A stretch of 64,000 bases of DNA from Pycnopodia helianthoides (lineage: Eukaryota > Echinodermata > Asteroidea > Forcipulatida > Asteriidae), in NCBI GenBank assembly GCA_032158295.1, contig CM063258.1, positions 6,962,583 to 7,026,582 on the forward strand, read 5' to 3'. Within the stretch, counting starts at the first letter, position 1. Every line of letters begins with the position of its first letter. Below, piece after piece: positions 44,001 to 50,647 of the stretch. Both the position numbers and the translations under genes were made by a program. A model generated the notes under the pieces. That model did no database searches and was not told the DNA's origin. It saw nothing but the letters and a program-made list of their open reading frames with translations.

Positions 44001-46877
44001 TATCTCTCATCAAACATTGGCTGCTGCTGTGATCAATTTCATTTGAGCCTTCAAGGATTTCTTTGAAGTTTTCTCAATGATTTGTCGTGAGATAGTCACA
44101 TAATATTTCACAACTTTATCATTAACGCGTTACTTTTCGTCACTCATCCATCAATTTTATTGCATGTCAACTCACAGAGAATCATTGTATGCAATCATTT
44201 AATACTTTACTCCTTATCTCCAGTTGTTTGTTACTGTTCACTGAAAATTTTTACTAATACCTTTTTTTTTCACAGAGTATTTCACTGGGTAATTTCACAT
44301 TATATTTTTCACTATGCATCCACCCACTCGGTGCTTTTTCCATATATGTTTTTCAAGGAGTAATCTATACTCGTTAACTTCCCAACAATAATTCACCCCT
44401 TTAATAGATAATACATTTACATCGGGGATAAAAAATGTTATTTGTTTTTTACCTTAACACCAATGTAACACACTGTATTCTCAGTACTTTTCCGAGTCCT
44501 GTGAAGAAAGAAAATCCACAGGCACGTTACCTTAACTCATCCAGAATTAGAGTGTTGCACTTTTGCGTACTTCATTTTTTTCCGAGCAAACACGCACAAA
44601 TTTCATCTGCCTTTGTTCTTCTCTCTTGCAAGTTGGTATTTCTGTACACTCAGACAAACTGAATCTCATCGCATCTCCTCCATGAGTAGTTTTAAATTGG
44701 ACTTGGGTAAAATGCCTGCTTCCGTTCTGTAGTTGATTAGATGTTCATGTCGTCTCTAGAATGTGTAGGAAAAAAAACTAGAGAGTCATTGTGGTGACTT
44801 TAAAGTAGTGTGAAGACACAAATACCGTATGGGAAACAGGCCGAGTAATTTATTCAAATTTATAAAAAATTTATGCTTACAGAGAACATGGAAGGATTAT
44901 CGCAGTGTACGTATTTAAACATACTATCACCACTTAAGTTTACATGCAGCTGTGCTCTTTTTATTAGTGGCATTCTACAACCGTATAAACAATTGTTAAA
45001 CACAACTTTGCTAAGCACCAGAGTCTGGGTGGTGTTAACGAAAACTAAAGCATATGATGGTATGTCCTGGTCTTGGCCTTGGTCCCCCTTAATTTTCCCC
45101 CAAATGTTCTGTGTTCTGAAAGGAAGTTCATGTTTTTTCGCCTCAGGGAATTACAAAAAAATGAGCCGTTTTCAAGTTTAAAGTTTTTGAGTTGGGAAGT
45201 TGGGGAAATTAAAAAGCTGGAAAAATGCAAGGGAATCTATAACACATCTTGTTCAACTGGTCTGGGATAACATGGCTGAAACAGCTAACAAAGTAAAAAA
45301 AACAAATTATCATATACATGTATGGTATTTTCTTTGTTGATTTTAAGTTTCAGTTTCTTAAAAAAAAATATTTTGTACATGTACCCATTTCTTTTTTGTT
45401 ATTCTTCCACACTTGAGATTTTTAAGACATAGCTTTCCTTTTAATATGAGAGAATACATTTCAAAAAAATTATTTGAAATCAAAACAGTTTGTAATAAAA
45501 AAAATAAAAATAAACTGCTCTTGAAACTTGTCTTTCAACAAGTCCAATTGTGAATAATGCAATTTTGCTTGCCTATTAAAAGTACAAACTATGTTTCTGT
45601 GGGAACATAGCTTGTAGAAACAAAGTGCTTAACTCAGTGGCTGAGCGGTTAACAGCACCGGACTCGATCTCTGGTGATTCTGATCAGCAGAGAGTAGAGA
45701 GTCCCGGTGGTGGCACTTGTGTCCTTGAGCAAGATGCTTTGCCACAATTGCTTTGTCCTTCAGGTGGGACATTAAGCCATAGGTCCTGTGTACTAGGATT
45801 GGTAGTGCACGTAAAACAACCCAGAACACTCATCGTGGAAGAGTAGGGGTTAACCCCGGTGTTTCTGGTTCACATAGCAAGCACCCTTGTCTAAAGGTTT
45901 CCTCGGGCTTGCGAGCTACAGTGATTAGGTTCACTTATGAGGCAACCTCGGTTCCATACCAATAATAATAAAAATAATAAAATCTTTTGACCTATTTGTG
46001 TCCAATATAATTTTGCCAAGTTTCCATGATAGCCAAGGAGGATGTAAACCCTTTTAAAAGTCATGGGAAAATATGACATCCATAACTACCCTTTTCAAGA
46101 TGTGGAAGACACAACACAAGGATGCTATTTAGAATGGGTAAACCTTTTTGTGTACACCCAAACCAAACAGACCCTCCCTATTGTGTCCACCATACCTCAA
46201 AAAAAGGCTAATGGAAATGTTGAGTACTTTAAATTTTGGAAATAGCTGTTGCGGACTACTCACCAAGGTGACTTATGGTAAAGTTGCAAAAAAAAATAAA
46301 AAATTGTTAGTGGCTTCATGTTTCGACCCTAGCTGAGTCTTTCGCAAAGTCTAAAGCCGTTTTTGAAACCATGGATTTGGCTTGGGTTCAGGCCCTGTCA
46401 GTTATTCAGAAAATGTTCGCTTTCTTATACGTGGCTTCTAACATGGAGCCCAAGATTAAGCGGTGGTTTCGAAAACGGCCAAAGATCAGCCTTTGAGAAA
46501 GACTTCGCAAGAGTCCAGATGTGAGACCATTAACAAATGTTCGCATTAACTATAAATGTTGGTGACAGCTTAACTTGGATTGGTGTTTTGACGCAAGTTT
46601 GTGAGGTGACACTTTCTTGAAAATTTCAACCGTCTCGTTGAACTTTTTTCCCTTGAAACAGACCACTCAGGAGGAGGATAAGCCACCAGCCAGGCAGCAA
46701 CCCCAAGCCGCTCAAGCGCCGCCTACTCAGCAAGCAGGACCTGTGTTCTTCAACCCTCAAACATTTCCCAATCAGCTAGGGGGTCCATCCATGCCTCCGT
46801 CTGCTCCATCGGGGGGCGGGCCCTCCTCAGCGAGGCGAGGTTATGGAGCACGGAGGCAATATCCCACCGCAAGGTAA
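11006..46877 (+). CDS. Sec16: Sec16, ER exit site scaffold protein (27 coding exons)
   Basis: Peripheral membrane scaffold that organises ER exit sites and recruits Sec13/Sec23 for COPII vesicle budding. Exons: 11006-11060, 12260-15291, 16464-16630, 17776-18020, 19883-20132, 20307-20503, 21085-21236, 22053-22114, 22807-22945, 24549-24776, 26458-26556, 27231-27312, 28034-28151, 29394-29505, 29913-30072, 31231-31317, 32092-32196, 33065-33223, 33642-34082, 34889-35175, 36025-36078, 36772-36895, 38248-38391, 39097-39236, 39591-39770, 42024-42086, 46662-46877. All sites are GT-AG and phases agree except where frames break. The total is 7,098 nt, about 2,365 residues, close to vertebrate SEC16A. 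Family signatures include [33 protein letters not shown] and FVYLMAQ. The start has A at -3. Exon 11 has a 1-nt insertion and exons 18-20 lack one open frame, so the literal sequence is not translatable end to end. Introns are full of SINEs and MITEs. Confidence 0.93.
11061..12259 (+). other. Sec16 intron 1
   Basis: 1,199 bp, GTGAGG..CAACAG. Its only notable content is the inverted-repeat element at 11728-12178. Confidence 0.75.
11728..12178. repeat. TIR element with repeated cccaactgtagttg motifs
   Basis: The left end (ttcccaactgtagttgtgac, later gttgggacggcccaacta) is the inverse of the right end (gccgtcccaactacaactct, later ggtcccaactgtagttggga) over about 65 bp. The arms contain several sub-palindromes of the cccaact type. 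The 3' arm ends 81 bp before exon 2. Confidence 0.78.
12260..15291 (+). CDS. Sec16: Sec16 exon 2, Gln/Pro/Ser-rich N-terminal half
   Basis: One 3,032-nt exon encoding residues about 19-1029 with no stop. The product is disordered: Gln, Pro, Ser, Asn and Thr dominate and there is no predicted globular segment. N-terminal Sec16 is generally low-complexity and membrane/ER-exit-site targeting, which fits. Near residue 187-205 is an acidic patch ([19 protein letters not shown] and following DDDSDFLG). Residues about 926-995 are a perfect octapeptide repeat (see 14982-15189). The donor is cag then gtactg. Antisense open frames of up to 179 codons are shadows. Confidence 0.92.
14982..15189 (+). repeat. 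24-bp coding minisatellite in Sec16 (QQQQPLQN repeat)
   Basis: A 24-bp unit containing cagcagccactgcagaat is repeated about eight times in frame, giving PLQNQQQQ units. Copies are almost identical at DNA level; the first differs by cta for ctg. Such uniformity suggests recent expansion or homogenisation and likely length polymorphism. On the other strand it makes an artificial Ala-rich or Leu-rich frame. Confidence 0.92.
15691..16005. repeat. Inverted pair of SINE tails around a tRNA-Glu-like head (long hairpin)
   Basis: The left arm (tagttttaccctttcaccaa, later tacttccccgagttctgtga) and the right arm (tcacagaactcggggaagta, later ggtgaaagggtaaaacta) are near-complements about 100 bp long. 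Between them lies a minus-strand tRNA-like head with a B-box (gggattcgaaccc). It is SINE family 3, also at 27830-28010 and 37125-37335, in Sec16 intron 2. Confidence 0.8.
16028..16422. repeat. MITE (family A relative) ending 41 bp before Sec16 exon 3
   Basis: The inverted ends are aaaggaacattacagaattg and aattctgtaatgtttcttt. The interior has the aaacctgtagaagtttgaga block typical of the family. It is the last insertion before the acceptor of exon 3, so the branch-point region is squeezed between the element and the exon. Confidence 0.75.
16464..20503 (+). CDS. Sec16: Sec16 exons 3-6, Tyr/Arg/Asp-rich linker
   Basis: Exons 16464-16630, 17776-18020, 19883-20132 and 20307-20503 encode about 286 residues (1030-1315). 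The composition is strongly Tyr, Arg, Gln and Asp (for example [20 protein letters not shown] and [15 protein letters not shown]). This is disordered and RNA-binding-like in character, and leads into the central conserved domain. Phases 0-2, 2-1, 1-2 and 2-1 join cleanly. Exon 4 has two donor choices six bases apart (gtcaag at 18015 or gttcgt at 18021), both phase 1; I prefer the second for its G at +5. Confidence 0.88.
16631..17775 (+). other. Sec16 intron 3 with MITE C fragment
   Basis: 1,145 bp. 16786-17000 resembles the 60540-60760 part of the TTAA element at 60108-60761 (tatgagaacctttg, gggtttcattgtggca). The rest is unremarkable. Confidence 0.6.
18338..18662. repeat. Candidate TIR element in Sec16 intron 4
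   Basis: The ends are inverted: cctctttcgctccggaattt on the left, ccgtagcgaaagagttaaat on the right. The interior holds repeated gagccgct / gctcgcc motifs (gctgctcgccacagctgctc). It is about 325 bp long with no coding capacity. Confidence 0.6.
19651..19790 (+). repeat. tRNA-derived SINE, family 2
   Basis: The tRNA-like head (gcccagttggtagagcgccg, B-box ggttcaaatcccgc) is followed by a tail reading tttgttcaaccccaaattat. The D-arm is intact but the anticodon arm does not pair, so this is not a functional tRNA gene. Relatives are at 21920-22030, 37940-38075, 56390-56545 and 59428-59545. The rest of intron 4 (18021-19882) shows nothing else I recognise apart from 18338-18662. Confidence 0.75.
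20504..21084 (+). other. Sec16 intron 6, nothing recognised
   Basis: 581 bp. A gtagcccaccgggctag / tagcccacaggg motif pair suggests eroded repeat sequence, but no boundaries can be drawn. Confidence 0.5.
21085..32196 (+). CDS. Sec16: Sec16 exons 7-17, central conserved domain (Sec13-binding ACE1)
   Basis: Eleven exons encode residues about 1316-1763. The order matches vertebrate SEC16A. It opens with [20 protein letters not shown] and VEIHSIE, then [139 protein letters not shown] and [20 protein letters not shown], followed by an [20 protein letters not shown] helix. In the family this domain forms the alpha-solenoid that binds Sec13 and localises Sec16 at ER exit sites. All exons are in phase, except that exon 11 (26458-26556) contains one extra A. 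Confidence 0.95.
21386..21543. repeat. 18-bp minisatellite in Sec16 intron 7
   Basis: About eight to nine tandem copies of the unit ggcttgggctctggttcc. The last four are identical and earlier ones vary. It opens a Gly/Ser/Leu frame on the plus strand and a Lys/Pro/Glu frame on the minus strand, both artefacts. The copies lie inside a conserved-phase intron. Confidence 0.88.
21920..22030 (+). repeat. tRNA-derived SINE, family 2
   Basis: The head ggctagatggctcagttggt with B-box aggttcaaatcctg has a complete acceptor-like stem (ggctaga against tctagtc) but a non-pairing anticodon arm. The tail tttgttcaacacaaaattaa follows. It ends about 20 bp before the exon 8 acceptor. Confidence 0.75.
22115..22806 (+). 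other. Sec16 intron 8, repeat fragment
   Basis: 22337-22560 (tagttcacaaagtaaaagga, then gagggatatttgtg) recurs at about 29640-29770 in intron 14, with a matching aaagcg.ccaatc end. This is an unnamed interspersed repeat. Confidence 0.55.
23913..24134. repeat. TTAA-flanked MITE B (piggyBac-like ends)
   Basis: 222 bp, flanked by TTAA at 23909-23912 and 24135-24138. The ends are inverted: CCCTCTTGCTGTC on the left and gacagtaggaggg on the right. A TTAA target and a terminus starting CCC are hallmarks of piggyBac-type elements. A second, interrupted copy is at 62011-62739. Confidence 0.8.
24428..24443 (+). other. Candidate cryptic microexon (16 nt) in Sec16 intron 9
   Basis: A T-rich tract and ttacag precede gctagtaaggaagcaa, which is followed directly by a perfect gtaagt donor. 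Including it would shift the frame into exon 10 and bring early stops. The normal product joins exon 9 (22945) straight to 24549. Confidence 0.3.
24777..26457 (+). other. Sec16 intron 10
   Basis: It contains a foldback at about 24946-25125 (aggcctcgaatttcatttt against aaaatttgaggcct) and an AAT/AATAAT microsatellite at 25698-25816. At 26099-26250 is a fragment of the MITE C family (accacttcatgtcggtattc). The remainder is AT-rich and unremarkable. Confidence 0.6.
25698..25816. repeat. AAT trinucleotide microsatellite, impure
   Basis: Runs of aataataat interrupted by gat, gtc and atac units. The short poly-Ile, poly-Asn and poly-Leu frames over it are artefacts. Confidence 0.9.
26458..26556 (+). 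CDS. Sec16: Sec16 exon 11 with 1-nt frameshift (extra A in 26532-26534)
   Basis: Read as written, the exon gives [13 protein letters not shown] and ends in phase 0, but exon 12 opens in phase 2. Dropping one A from the AAA at 26532-26534 gives RTHTSVMT, then AG joined to exon 12 A, then RFANSLP. This matches vertebrate Sec16 (RTHARVMTRFANSLP) and corrects the splice phase at once. Without the correction the frame hits a TAG spanning the exon 12/13 junction. An assembly indel is the likeliest explanation. Confidence 0.88.
26727..27155 (+). repeat. tRNA-derived SINE, family 1 (long copy)
   Basis: The head (cgtggccgagcggataagag, B-box gggtttgagtcccggtcatg) is followed by body ggatgggatgtaaagctgta and acgtaaaagaaccc. 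The tail ends gagcgtcactgagtgacgga and tgtataagaag. It is the best-preserved copy for defining the family, and it fills most of Sec16 intron 11. Confidence 0.8.
27388..27762. repeat. MITE family A, copy 3 (Sec16 intron 12)
   Basis: The ends are taaaggtagggtatactttt and aaaggtataccctcccttta, inverted over about 25 bp. Interior blocks are shared with the other copies. Confidence 0.82.
27830..28010 (+). repeat. tRNA-derived SINE, family 3 (tRNA-Glu-like)
   Basis: The head ctggtctagtggtaaaacat with B-box gagtttgaatcccaccc is followed by tail cacagagctcgggaaagtac and gagtatacagtgctt. It lies about 25 bp upstream of the exon 13 acceptor. It is the single-copy form of the hairpin at 15691-16005. 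Confidence 0.8.
28480..28763. repeat. MITE A-related fragment
   Basis: It contains the aataacaaacctgtgaaaat block and ends taccaatcctgtataataac before ttaa. The left end is eroded. Similar copies are at about 54125 and 58230-58452. Confidence 0.6.
28929..29088. repeat. 160-bp foldback element, copy 1
   Basis: The arms are ggcccttttcgaattcacgg and ccgtggattcgaaaagggcc, continuing through cttcggctc / gagccgaag. The centre is ttaacttacgcatgctttgc. An equally long copy in the opposite orientation is at 57348-57507. Confidence 0.85.
29506..29912 (+). other. Sec16 intron 14
   Basis: It holds a fragment (about 29640-29770) of the repeat also seen in intron 8, and a poly-A run near 29853. Nothing else is recognised. 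Confidence 0.5.
30225..30555 (-). repeat. tRNA-derived SINE, family 1 variant with long tail
   Basis: The head is at the right end (complement of gggttcgagtcccggtcgtg). The tail to the left reads, on the plus strand, tgtatagcgctttatcacac and ctcagctccctggggagtat. It is paired head-to-head with the copy at 30632-30985. Confidence 0.75.
30632..30985 (+). repeat. tRNA-derived SINE, family 1 variant with long tail
   Basis: The head gtgtgtcatggctgagctgt with B-box gggttcgaatcccggtcatg is followed by tail gctccccagggagctgagaa and taatgtaaagtgcattggta. Together with 30225-30555 it forms an inverted SINE pair inside Sec16 intron 15. Confidence 0.75.
31388..31850. repeat. Candidate foldback or TIR element in Sec16 intron 16
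   Basis: gatttcacaaagagctaaga near 31395 is the inverse of tctttaactctttgtgaaat near 31830. Further in, tatagacctttc is mirrored by gaaaggtctata. The interior is diverged. Confidence 0.6.
32247..32638. repeat. MITE family A, copy 4 (Sec16 intron 17)
   Basis: The ends are taaaggcagggtatactttt and aaaagtatccactgccttta. It carries a local duplication (ccttagaaaggcttc then taaagcctttctcagattc). It begins about 50 bp after the exon 17 donor. Confidence 0.82.
33065..35175 (+). CDS. Sec16: Sec16 exons 18-20, low-complexity segment with broken reading frame
   Basis: Exons 33065-33223, 33642-34082 and 34889-35175. Exon 18 enters in phase 0 ([19 protein letters not shown]) but must leave in phase 1 to read [17 protein letters not shown] in exon 19. 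The switch probably lies near 33130-33150. In exon 19 the entry frame runs through a poly-Gln tract and meets stops at 33854, 33875 and 34007; other frames carry coherent Sec16-like sequence ([36 protein letters not shown]). Exon 20 starts [18 protein letters not shown], meets TGA at 34946, and continues one frame over as [19 protein letters not shown] and [12 protein letters not shown] to LPDDKNKK. Splice sites are good throughout. The cause is either indels in the assembly or a damaged allele. Confidence 0.75.
33224..33641 (+). other. Sec16 intron 18, nothing recognised
   Basis: 418 bp, GTAACT..TGGTAG. No repeat boundaries are visible. Confidence 0.5.
34190..34500. repeat. Diverged array of gggttgaacttgtgaaacc units
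   Basis: Variants of ttggggttgaaccttgtgaa recur about ten times with irregular 20-40 bp spacing in Sec16 intron 19. The minus strand opens a spurious 163-codon frame over it. Confidence 0.75.
34711..34802. repeat. C-rich tract (CCCCA/CCCAA), i-motif or G-quadruplex potential
   Basis: More than a dozen runs of three to five C separated by single A or T residues, 86 bp before the exon 20 acceptor. G-quadruplex potential lies on the minus strand. A spurious frame break would be easy for a polymerase or assembler here. Confidence 0.8.
35176..36024 (+). other. Sec16 intron 20
   Basis: 849 bp. 35865-35990 is a fragment related to the inner MITE of 62258-62694 (agacactggattcagctgaa, ending cctatgacccgacctt). 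The rest is unremarkable. Confidence 0.55.
36025..39770 (+). CDS. Sec16: Sec16 exons 21-25, C-terminal conserved segment and Gln-rich linker
   Basis: Exons 36025-36078, 36772-36895, 38248-38391, 39097-39236 and 39591-39770, phases 0-0, 0-1, 1-1, 1-0 and 0-0. [17 protein letters not shown] corresponds to the vertebrate IVWDEKKNQWVNLNEPEEE segment after [17 protein letters not shown] corresponds to ARYVDVLN. Exons 24 and 25 are Gln-rich, with in-frame CAG/CAA runs. The exon 24 acceptor is a CAGCAG tandem (39094-39099), so inclusion of one Ala codon may vary. Confidence 0.9.
36313..36583. repeat. Candidate TIR element in Sec16 intron 21
   Basis: The left end aatcctttagagaccattca is inverted at the right end as atggtctgtctctaaaggat. 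About 270 bp, non-coding, single copy in this window. Confidence 0.55.
37125..37335 (+). repeat. tRNA-derived SINE, family 3, with poly-G run
   Basis: The head ctcggtggtctagtggtaaa with B-box ggtttgaatcccacc is followed by the family tail. The tail is interrupted by 16 consecutive G at 37232-37247 where other copies read ctcgggaaagt. Confidence 0.75.
37400..37760 (-). repeat. tRNA-derived SINE, family 1 variant with long tail
   Basis: The head is at the right end (complement of ggttcgagtctcagtcatga). The tail (ctcagctccctggggagtat, agtgccctggtcattgggcc) matches 30225-30555. Sec16 intron 22. Confidence 0.72.
37940..38075 (-). repeat. tRNA-derived SINE, family 2
   Basis: The complement of the head carries the B-box (gcaggatttgaacctgcgac) and an A-box region (tactggctgagctatgtagc). 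The tail side reads aattttggttagaacaaagg. Confidence 0.72.
38430..39028. repeat. TTAA-flanked MITE C, copy 1 (Sec16 intron 23)
   Basis: 599 bp between TTAA at 38426-38429 and 39029-39032. The ends are ccactccacgccggtat and ccgacgtgaagtgg. The interior aligns, in opposite orientation, with 60108-60761 (ctggaatctcggaacgctcg in one, its complement in the other). The TTAA target and CC-starting ends suggest a piggyBac-like non-autonomous element. Confidence 0.8.
39237..39590 (+). other. Sec16 intron 24 with short tandem duplication
   Basis: 354 bp. The segment ctcggaagtctgaggaaacc occurs twice (near 39357 and 39420), followed by similar gcctcataag / gccccaaaag sequence. It looks like SINE tail debris. 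Confidence 0.6.
39771..42023 (+). other. Sec16 intron 25
   Basis: 2,253 bp. It holds the foldback at 40631-40820. Around 41320-41530 there is a run of diverged cctcattg / tatgacctc motifs. The last 150 bp are strongly pyrimidine-rich (ccccccccactccc) before the exon 26 acceptor. No gene is seen. Confidence 0.55.
40631..40820. repeat. Foldback element (gccaatttcatagagctgct family)
   Basis: The left arm is gccaatttcatagagctgct and the right arm is agcagctctatgaaattggt. The middle retains accagtcacaaattgtacgtg, shared with 42994-43189 and 49711-49903. Confidence 0.8.
42024..42086 (+). CDS. Sec16: Sec16 exon 26, 63-nt in-frame exon
   Basis: Encodes [20 protein letters not shown] plus K, matching the vertebrate CSSMSSLSREVSQHF segment near the C-terminus. 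It is phase 0 on both sides and isolated between a 2.25-kb and a 4.6-kb intron, so it can be skipped without changing the frame. The acceptor is ctcag and the donor is aag then gtactt. Confidence 0.88.
42340..42980. repeat. Diverged tandem array, ctcactcgctgtagctac units
   Basis: Units of about 20-45 bp combining cactcgctgtagc, tactcactgctcac and cctgtcact recur across 600 bp. A separate foldback (about 42412-42570) has been inserted into it. Confidence 0.78.
42412..42570. repeat. Foldback inserted in the ctcactcgctgtagc array
   Basis: The left arm (tggttcatacttcctgcgaa, then cgaatgcgaagcgaa) mirrors the right arm (ttgcttcgcattcgcaggaa, then gtataaactgg). It is flanked on both sides by array units. 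Confidence 0.8.
42994..43189. repeat. Foldback element (gggcccaatttcatagagct family)
   Basis: The left end is gggcccaatttcatagagct and the right end is agcagctctacggaattttg followed by ggccca. It shares the interior accagtcacaaattgtacatg with 49711-49903. Confidence 0.8.
45635..45965 (+). repeat. tRNA-derived SINE, family 1
   Basis: The head (cagtggctgagcggttaaca, degenerate B-box agagagtcccggtgg) and body ggtgggacattaagccatag are followed by tail ggtttctggttcacatagca and ttaggttcacttatgaggca. Confidence 0.75.
46662..46877 (+). CDS. Sec16: Sec16 exon 27, C-terminus and stop codon
   Basis: Enters in phase 0 as [20 protein letters not shown]. It continues with [20 protein letters not shown] and ends [14 protein letters not shown] then TAA at 46875-46877. 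The FFNP motif is also used at the start of exon 25 (FFNPNAF) and in exon 2 (FFNPTDY), a short internal repeat of this protein. The tail is basic and Gly/Arg/Tyr-rich. Confidence 0.9.
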   Translation, partial: TTQEEDKPPARQQPQAAQAPPTQQAGPVFFNPQTFPNQLGGPSMPPSAPSGGGPSSARRGYGARRQYPTAR

Positions 46878-49710
46878 AACGGACTGTCGGGGGGTCCTTC
46901 ACCACGACTGTTTTGGTGAGGCTGAACTGGACTTGATCAGGACACCCAGATGGTATGTGTGAACTTCAGGACCCCGGTTCGTTCTACTGTTACCGTTTGG
47001 ATTAACTACAGGTCATCAGCTAATAGGTGTATTGGCTATGGCTATATATGGCTATATTGTAGATCATGAAGGGCTTACGTCTTTACGTGCACTGATAGCA
47101 CCTGTTTTAAAAACAGCTGTTGCCCTTTTTTTTTACACAGTCTTTGTCCTTTGGTCATTTTCACTAAACTTGAAGTCTTCACGTAAAACAGTTATATTAA
47201 TTTCTTTCTTGAAAGCATCATAAAGTTTGAGCTTAAACTATTAATAGTAAGAAGCAACAATTACAACACAAACAAGTAATAAACCACAAGGGAAACTGAC
47301 TGGATAAGTTTTAAATAATTTTGGGTTGAACAAAGAAAAACTGACTGGAGCGGGATTTGAGCTAATGAAATAATTGTTAGTTCAAATCCCGTGGTTAGCA
47401 TCTTGAGTGTGCATTTCCCCCCAGGAGAAAAGCAATAAAAGAAGTTTTTTCTTTGTTCAACTCAAAACCAACACAACACCACAGATAGACGTAGACCCAG
47501 ATATTTATGGACAATTAAATTAAGTCACTCGTATAGTCTTGTATAATAAGTATAATGATCACCTTAAATTTTCAAATAATATATATCATTTTAATTTCTG
47601 TAGATGTCGGTGTACGGAATGTAAAGATATAAAGATGACAATGTTTATTTTATGTTCAGTTTTAAGAATATCCAAAAAAGGTAGACCTATATACTAGCAC
47701 CATTCTGTAAATAACCAAATAATGTTTATTTTAAATTGGGAAATTAGAGAAACAGCGCAAATGGGTTATAGTGTGAGAACCAAGGTATATCCTTAAGAAC
47801 TGTTATTTTAATTATCATATGGTATGGGCTGCAGGTAGTTAAAGTTTATTTAGACAAGTACAAATTGGTGCATCAGTGCAGCAAGTGCGTTAAACAAGAG
47901 TATGTCCGAGTTGCAAGATAACAAGGGCAGAAAATATAGCGAAGAACCAATTCAGGGTGTTGGCCAGAATTTAGTTTTATTTGTCAAAGTTTGCATTATA
48001 TTGAAGTCGAAAATTGCTCATTTAGATATTTTGAGTTAATAAATGAAAAAGTACGGTGCCAAATTTACTGCGAGACATCCAGAAGACCCCAGAGCGCGTT
48101 TCCTGGCTTCATTGTTCCCCCGAGACACCACAGATGCAAAAATTGTTTTCCCAAAGATGCACTTGATCCCACTCAATAGCAGTATTTACCTTTCAAAGTC
48201 CCTTTTTATAGAAATTAAGTGAGCTGTTTTTAAGCTTTTAAGTTTAGCAAACGATCTTCAGAAAGTTGTTAGAACGGAAAATTTCTTTCATTTGAAAGGG
48301 TTACCCAATTTCTGCAGTGTGGTGAGGTTCTCTATAGGGATACAGCCCCAAATGAAAATGGAAAAAAAGAAGCTCCAGAAATACCTTGATGATCGCGATT
48401 AAAAAAGACCTTTTGTCTGTAAAGGCAAATTTACTTTCACTATTTTTTCGTTTTGCATGTTATTGTTGTAAAGTCCTTGTGTATTGTTAAGTAGTGGTAC
48501 GTGTGTTGTCCGGTATTGATCATTATTTACCTGTGCAATGAGTTCATACACGGTTCTGATTAGGTCTTTGAAGTCTACATTGGGGAAGTAAAAAAGGTTT
48601 CAAAATTGAAAATGCAGAGTTTGAGTTTAGTTTAGGTGAATAAAGGGGCATGGTCAATAGTCTTCAAGTTTAAATGAATTTGGGTTGACATAAAGCTTTT
48701 GTATGAATTACATAGTTCCCCTTCTTTGCCCAATTTGATGACCTTAGTCCTGCACTGCCTTATTAACCATGATTGTCATGGGGCCAGGCAGTCCTATTGA
48801 CACTCGGAATATTTAAGCGTTGAGTTACTTTCCTTCTCAACGTGTTTTTAGAAATGCCAAAGGAGTTTAGGATAATATTTACTGACATTTGCTAAATATA
48901 CTTTACACTGATGCCTTTTTTTTGTTGGATATTTAAATGAGGTTGCTTTATTTAGGTCAGTTGTGAACAATGTGAACAATTTCAAATACAGCCAGAACAT
49001 TGGCATTATCAATCAATGGTGACCTATCTGTTCTTCTTTTTAGTGTCTTCTCTCTATTGAATATTGAACAAATCTAAATAATTTCTGCTAAAACTCTGAT
49101 CGTTTGATCACATTATGGTCTGTAGTAGATAACTGAGGCTTGTTTGTAGCTCTGGTAAAAAAAGTTCAATTGCTTTTACTTTATTATTTGGTGCATATGA
49201 GATGTATTTCTTGTATATAAATGATCTGAATATACTGTTGTAATGGATAGTGGAAATTTAAAATGGTGGCATGTCTGCCCCATTTCCATTATCAATATTA
49301 TGAATGATGTTGCAATGAAATTAAAGAAAGTCGGAAATGAACCCATTCTTTGTGGCTGTCTGTGTTCGTGTTGATTGTCTTCCTGAGGTAGGGCTAAAAC
49401 AGTGTGCTCCATTGACGGCGAGGGTCATGACTCTACATAGAAGGCAGCCTCGCTACCATGGGCAGCGCACCATATCGATACCTCTTGTCACTAACCCCTG
49501 GTAGGGATGCACTGACAAACAATGCTGATTGACTCCTGATAGTGACTGATTTGCATATATAAAACTTTTGAGGGCTTGTATGGCACTTGTAGGACACTTA
49601 GTATCATGTGTACAAAATACAAGTATTTCAAGTCATGTTTTTACACACAGTCACCCTAAACTGTATCAGTTGGACTTGTCACAAGATGAAAGAAGAATGA
49701 ATGAGGACCA

Positions 49711-49903
49711 GGGCCCAATTTCATGGAGCTGCTTAAGCACAAAAAGCAGCTTAGCACAACAAAATTATGCTTACCAGAATAAGGTCACCAGCCAAACTAC
49801 CATGTCACATGTACAATTTGCGACTGGTATCCTGCTGATTTTTGCTTAGCAGAAAATTGTTAAGCAATATTTTCTGCTTAAGCAGCTCTATGAAATCGGG
49901 CCC
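49711..49903. repeat. Foldback element (gggcccaatttcatggagct family)
   Basis: The left end gggcccaatttcatggagct and right end agcagctctatgaaatcggg plus ccc have near-perfect arms of about 65 bp. Confidence 0.82.
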
Positions 49904-49907
49904 TGGG

Positions 49908-50046
49908 GGCCAATTTCACAAAGCTAAGATTTATCTTAACTGTGTATCAAGCTTAATTGCTAATTAAAAGCAAAGCGTGATGTCACAACATGTGATATTG
50001 ACAACTCATCTTAAGATGAATCTTAGTGCATTGTGAAATCGGGCCC
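49908..50046. repeat. Second foldback, adjacent and related
   Basis: The left arm ggccaatttcacaaagctaa and right arm ttagtgcattgtgaaatcgg plus gccc sit directly next to the element at 49711-49903. The ends are related but the interior differs (agatttatcttaactgtg). Confidence 0.7.
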
Positions 50047-50647
50047 ATTTGCTCTTTGACTTGATGCCTCTTCGGGCTACGGCATAGTGTGCCTGTGGGG
50101 ATCCCTGCAGGCCCAATTAAAGTGTGTCATATATTTGCATTTTTAATTTAACCAACACCAGGGGGGTTATGAGCGAGCAAGGCATGCTGGGAAAAACTGG
50201 CACTGCGACTGCAAGATAGATCACCCCGCCTAGGAACAAGGTTATAGGGCCAATGCTAACAGTCCAAGTGGCTCAGCATATTCTTTTCCTTCCTCCATGA
50301 TCTATCAGGGCTACTAGTACTAGCAGTAGCAATAAACCATGGTAAATCCATGTAAACTGATGCAAATCTTCTCCCATACAGCTAAGAAAAGAAAAAGAAA
50401 AAAAAGAAGGCCAAATATTAAGGGGGAAAAAACTACCAAATGCATCAAGAAAAATTGATAGTAATAGCCTAGTTGGGCCACTCTTTATTTTAAAAAGCAA
50501 CATGGCTTGCTGTAGAGAGTTTTAATGGACACATCTACCCATTTTTGTGTGTAGCGAAACCGAGGCTTGAAAGAAAAATAGTCTGGCCCCCTGTAAGAAG
50601 CGGCAGTTAAATCAACTGTGTGCATACAAGGAACGTGACAAAGATGA

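Larger units (their letters stand above)
42087..46661 (+). other. Sec16 intron 26 (4.6 kb), repeat-rich
   Basis: The longest Sec16 intron. It contains the ctcactcgctgtagc array (42340-42980), foldbacks, a SINE family 3 tail (about 44400-44530), a SINE family 1 copy (45635-45965) and a degenerate foldback at about 46340-46495. At 43430-43560 a patch (aggaggccatggcctagaat) resembles fragments elsewhere. I see no coding exon in it. Confidence 0.6.
46878..50644 (+). other. Sec16 3' flank and intergenic region
   Basis: Probably includes a Sec16 3'UTR. AATAAA candidates are at 47278, 47434 and 48639, and I cannot choose among them. A family 2 SINE fragment lies at about 47280-47400, and foldbacks at 49711-49903 and 49908-50046. 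There is no credible gene. 47500-49400 is AT-rich and repeat-poor, as a long 3'UTR would be. Confidence 0.45.
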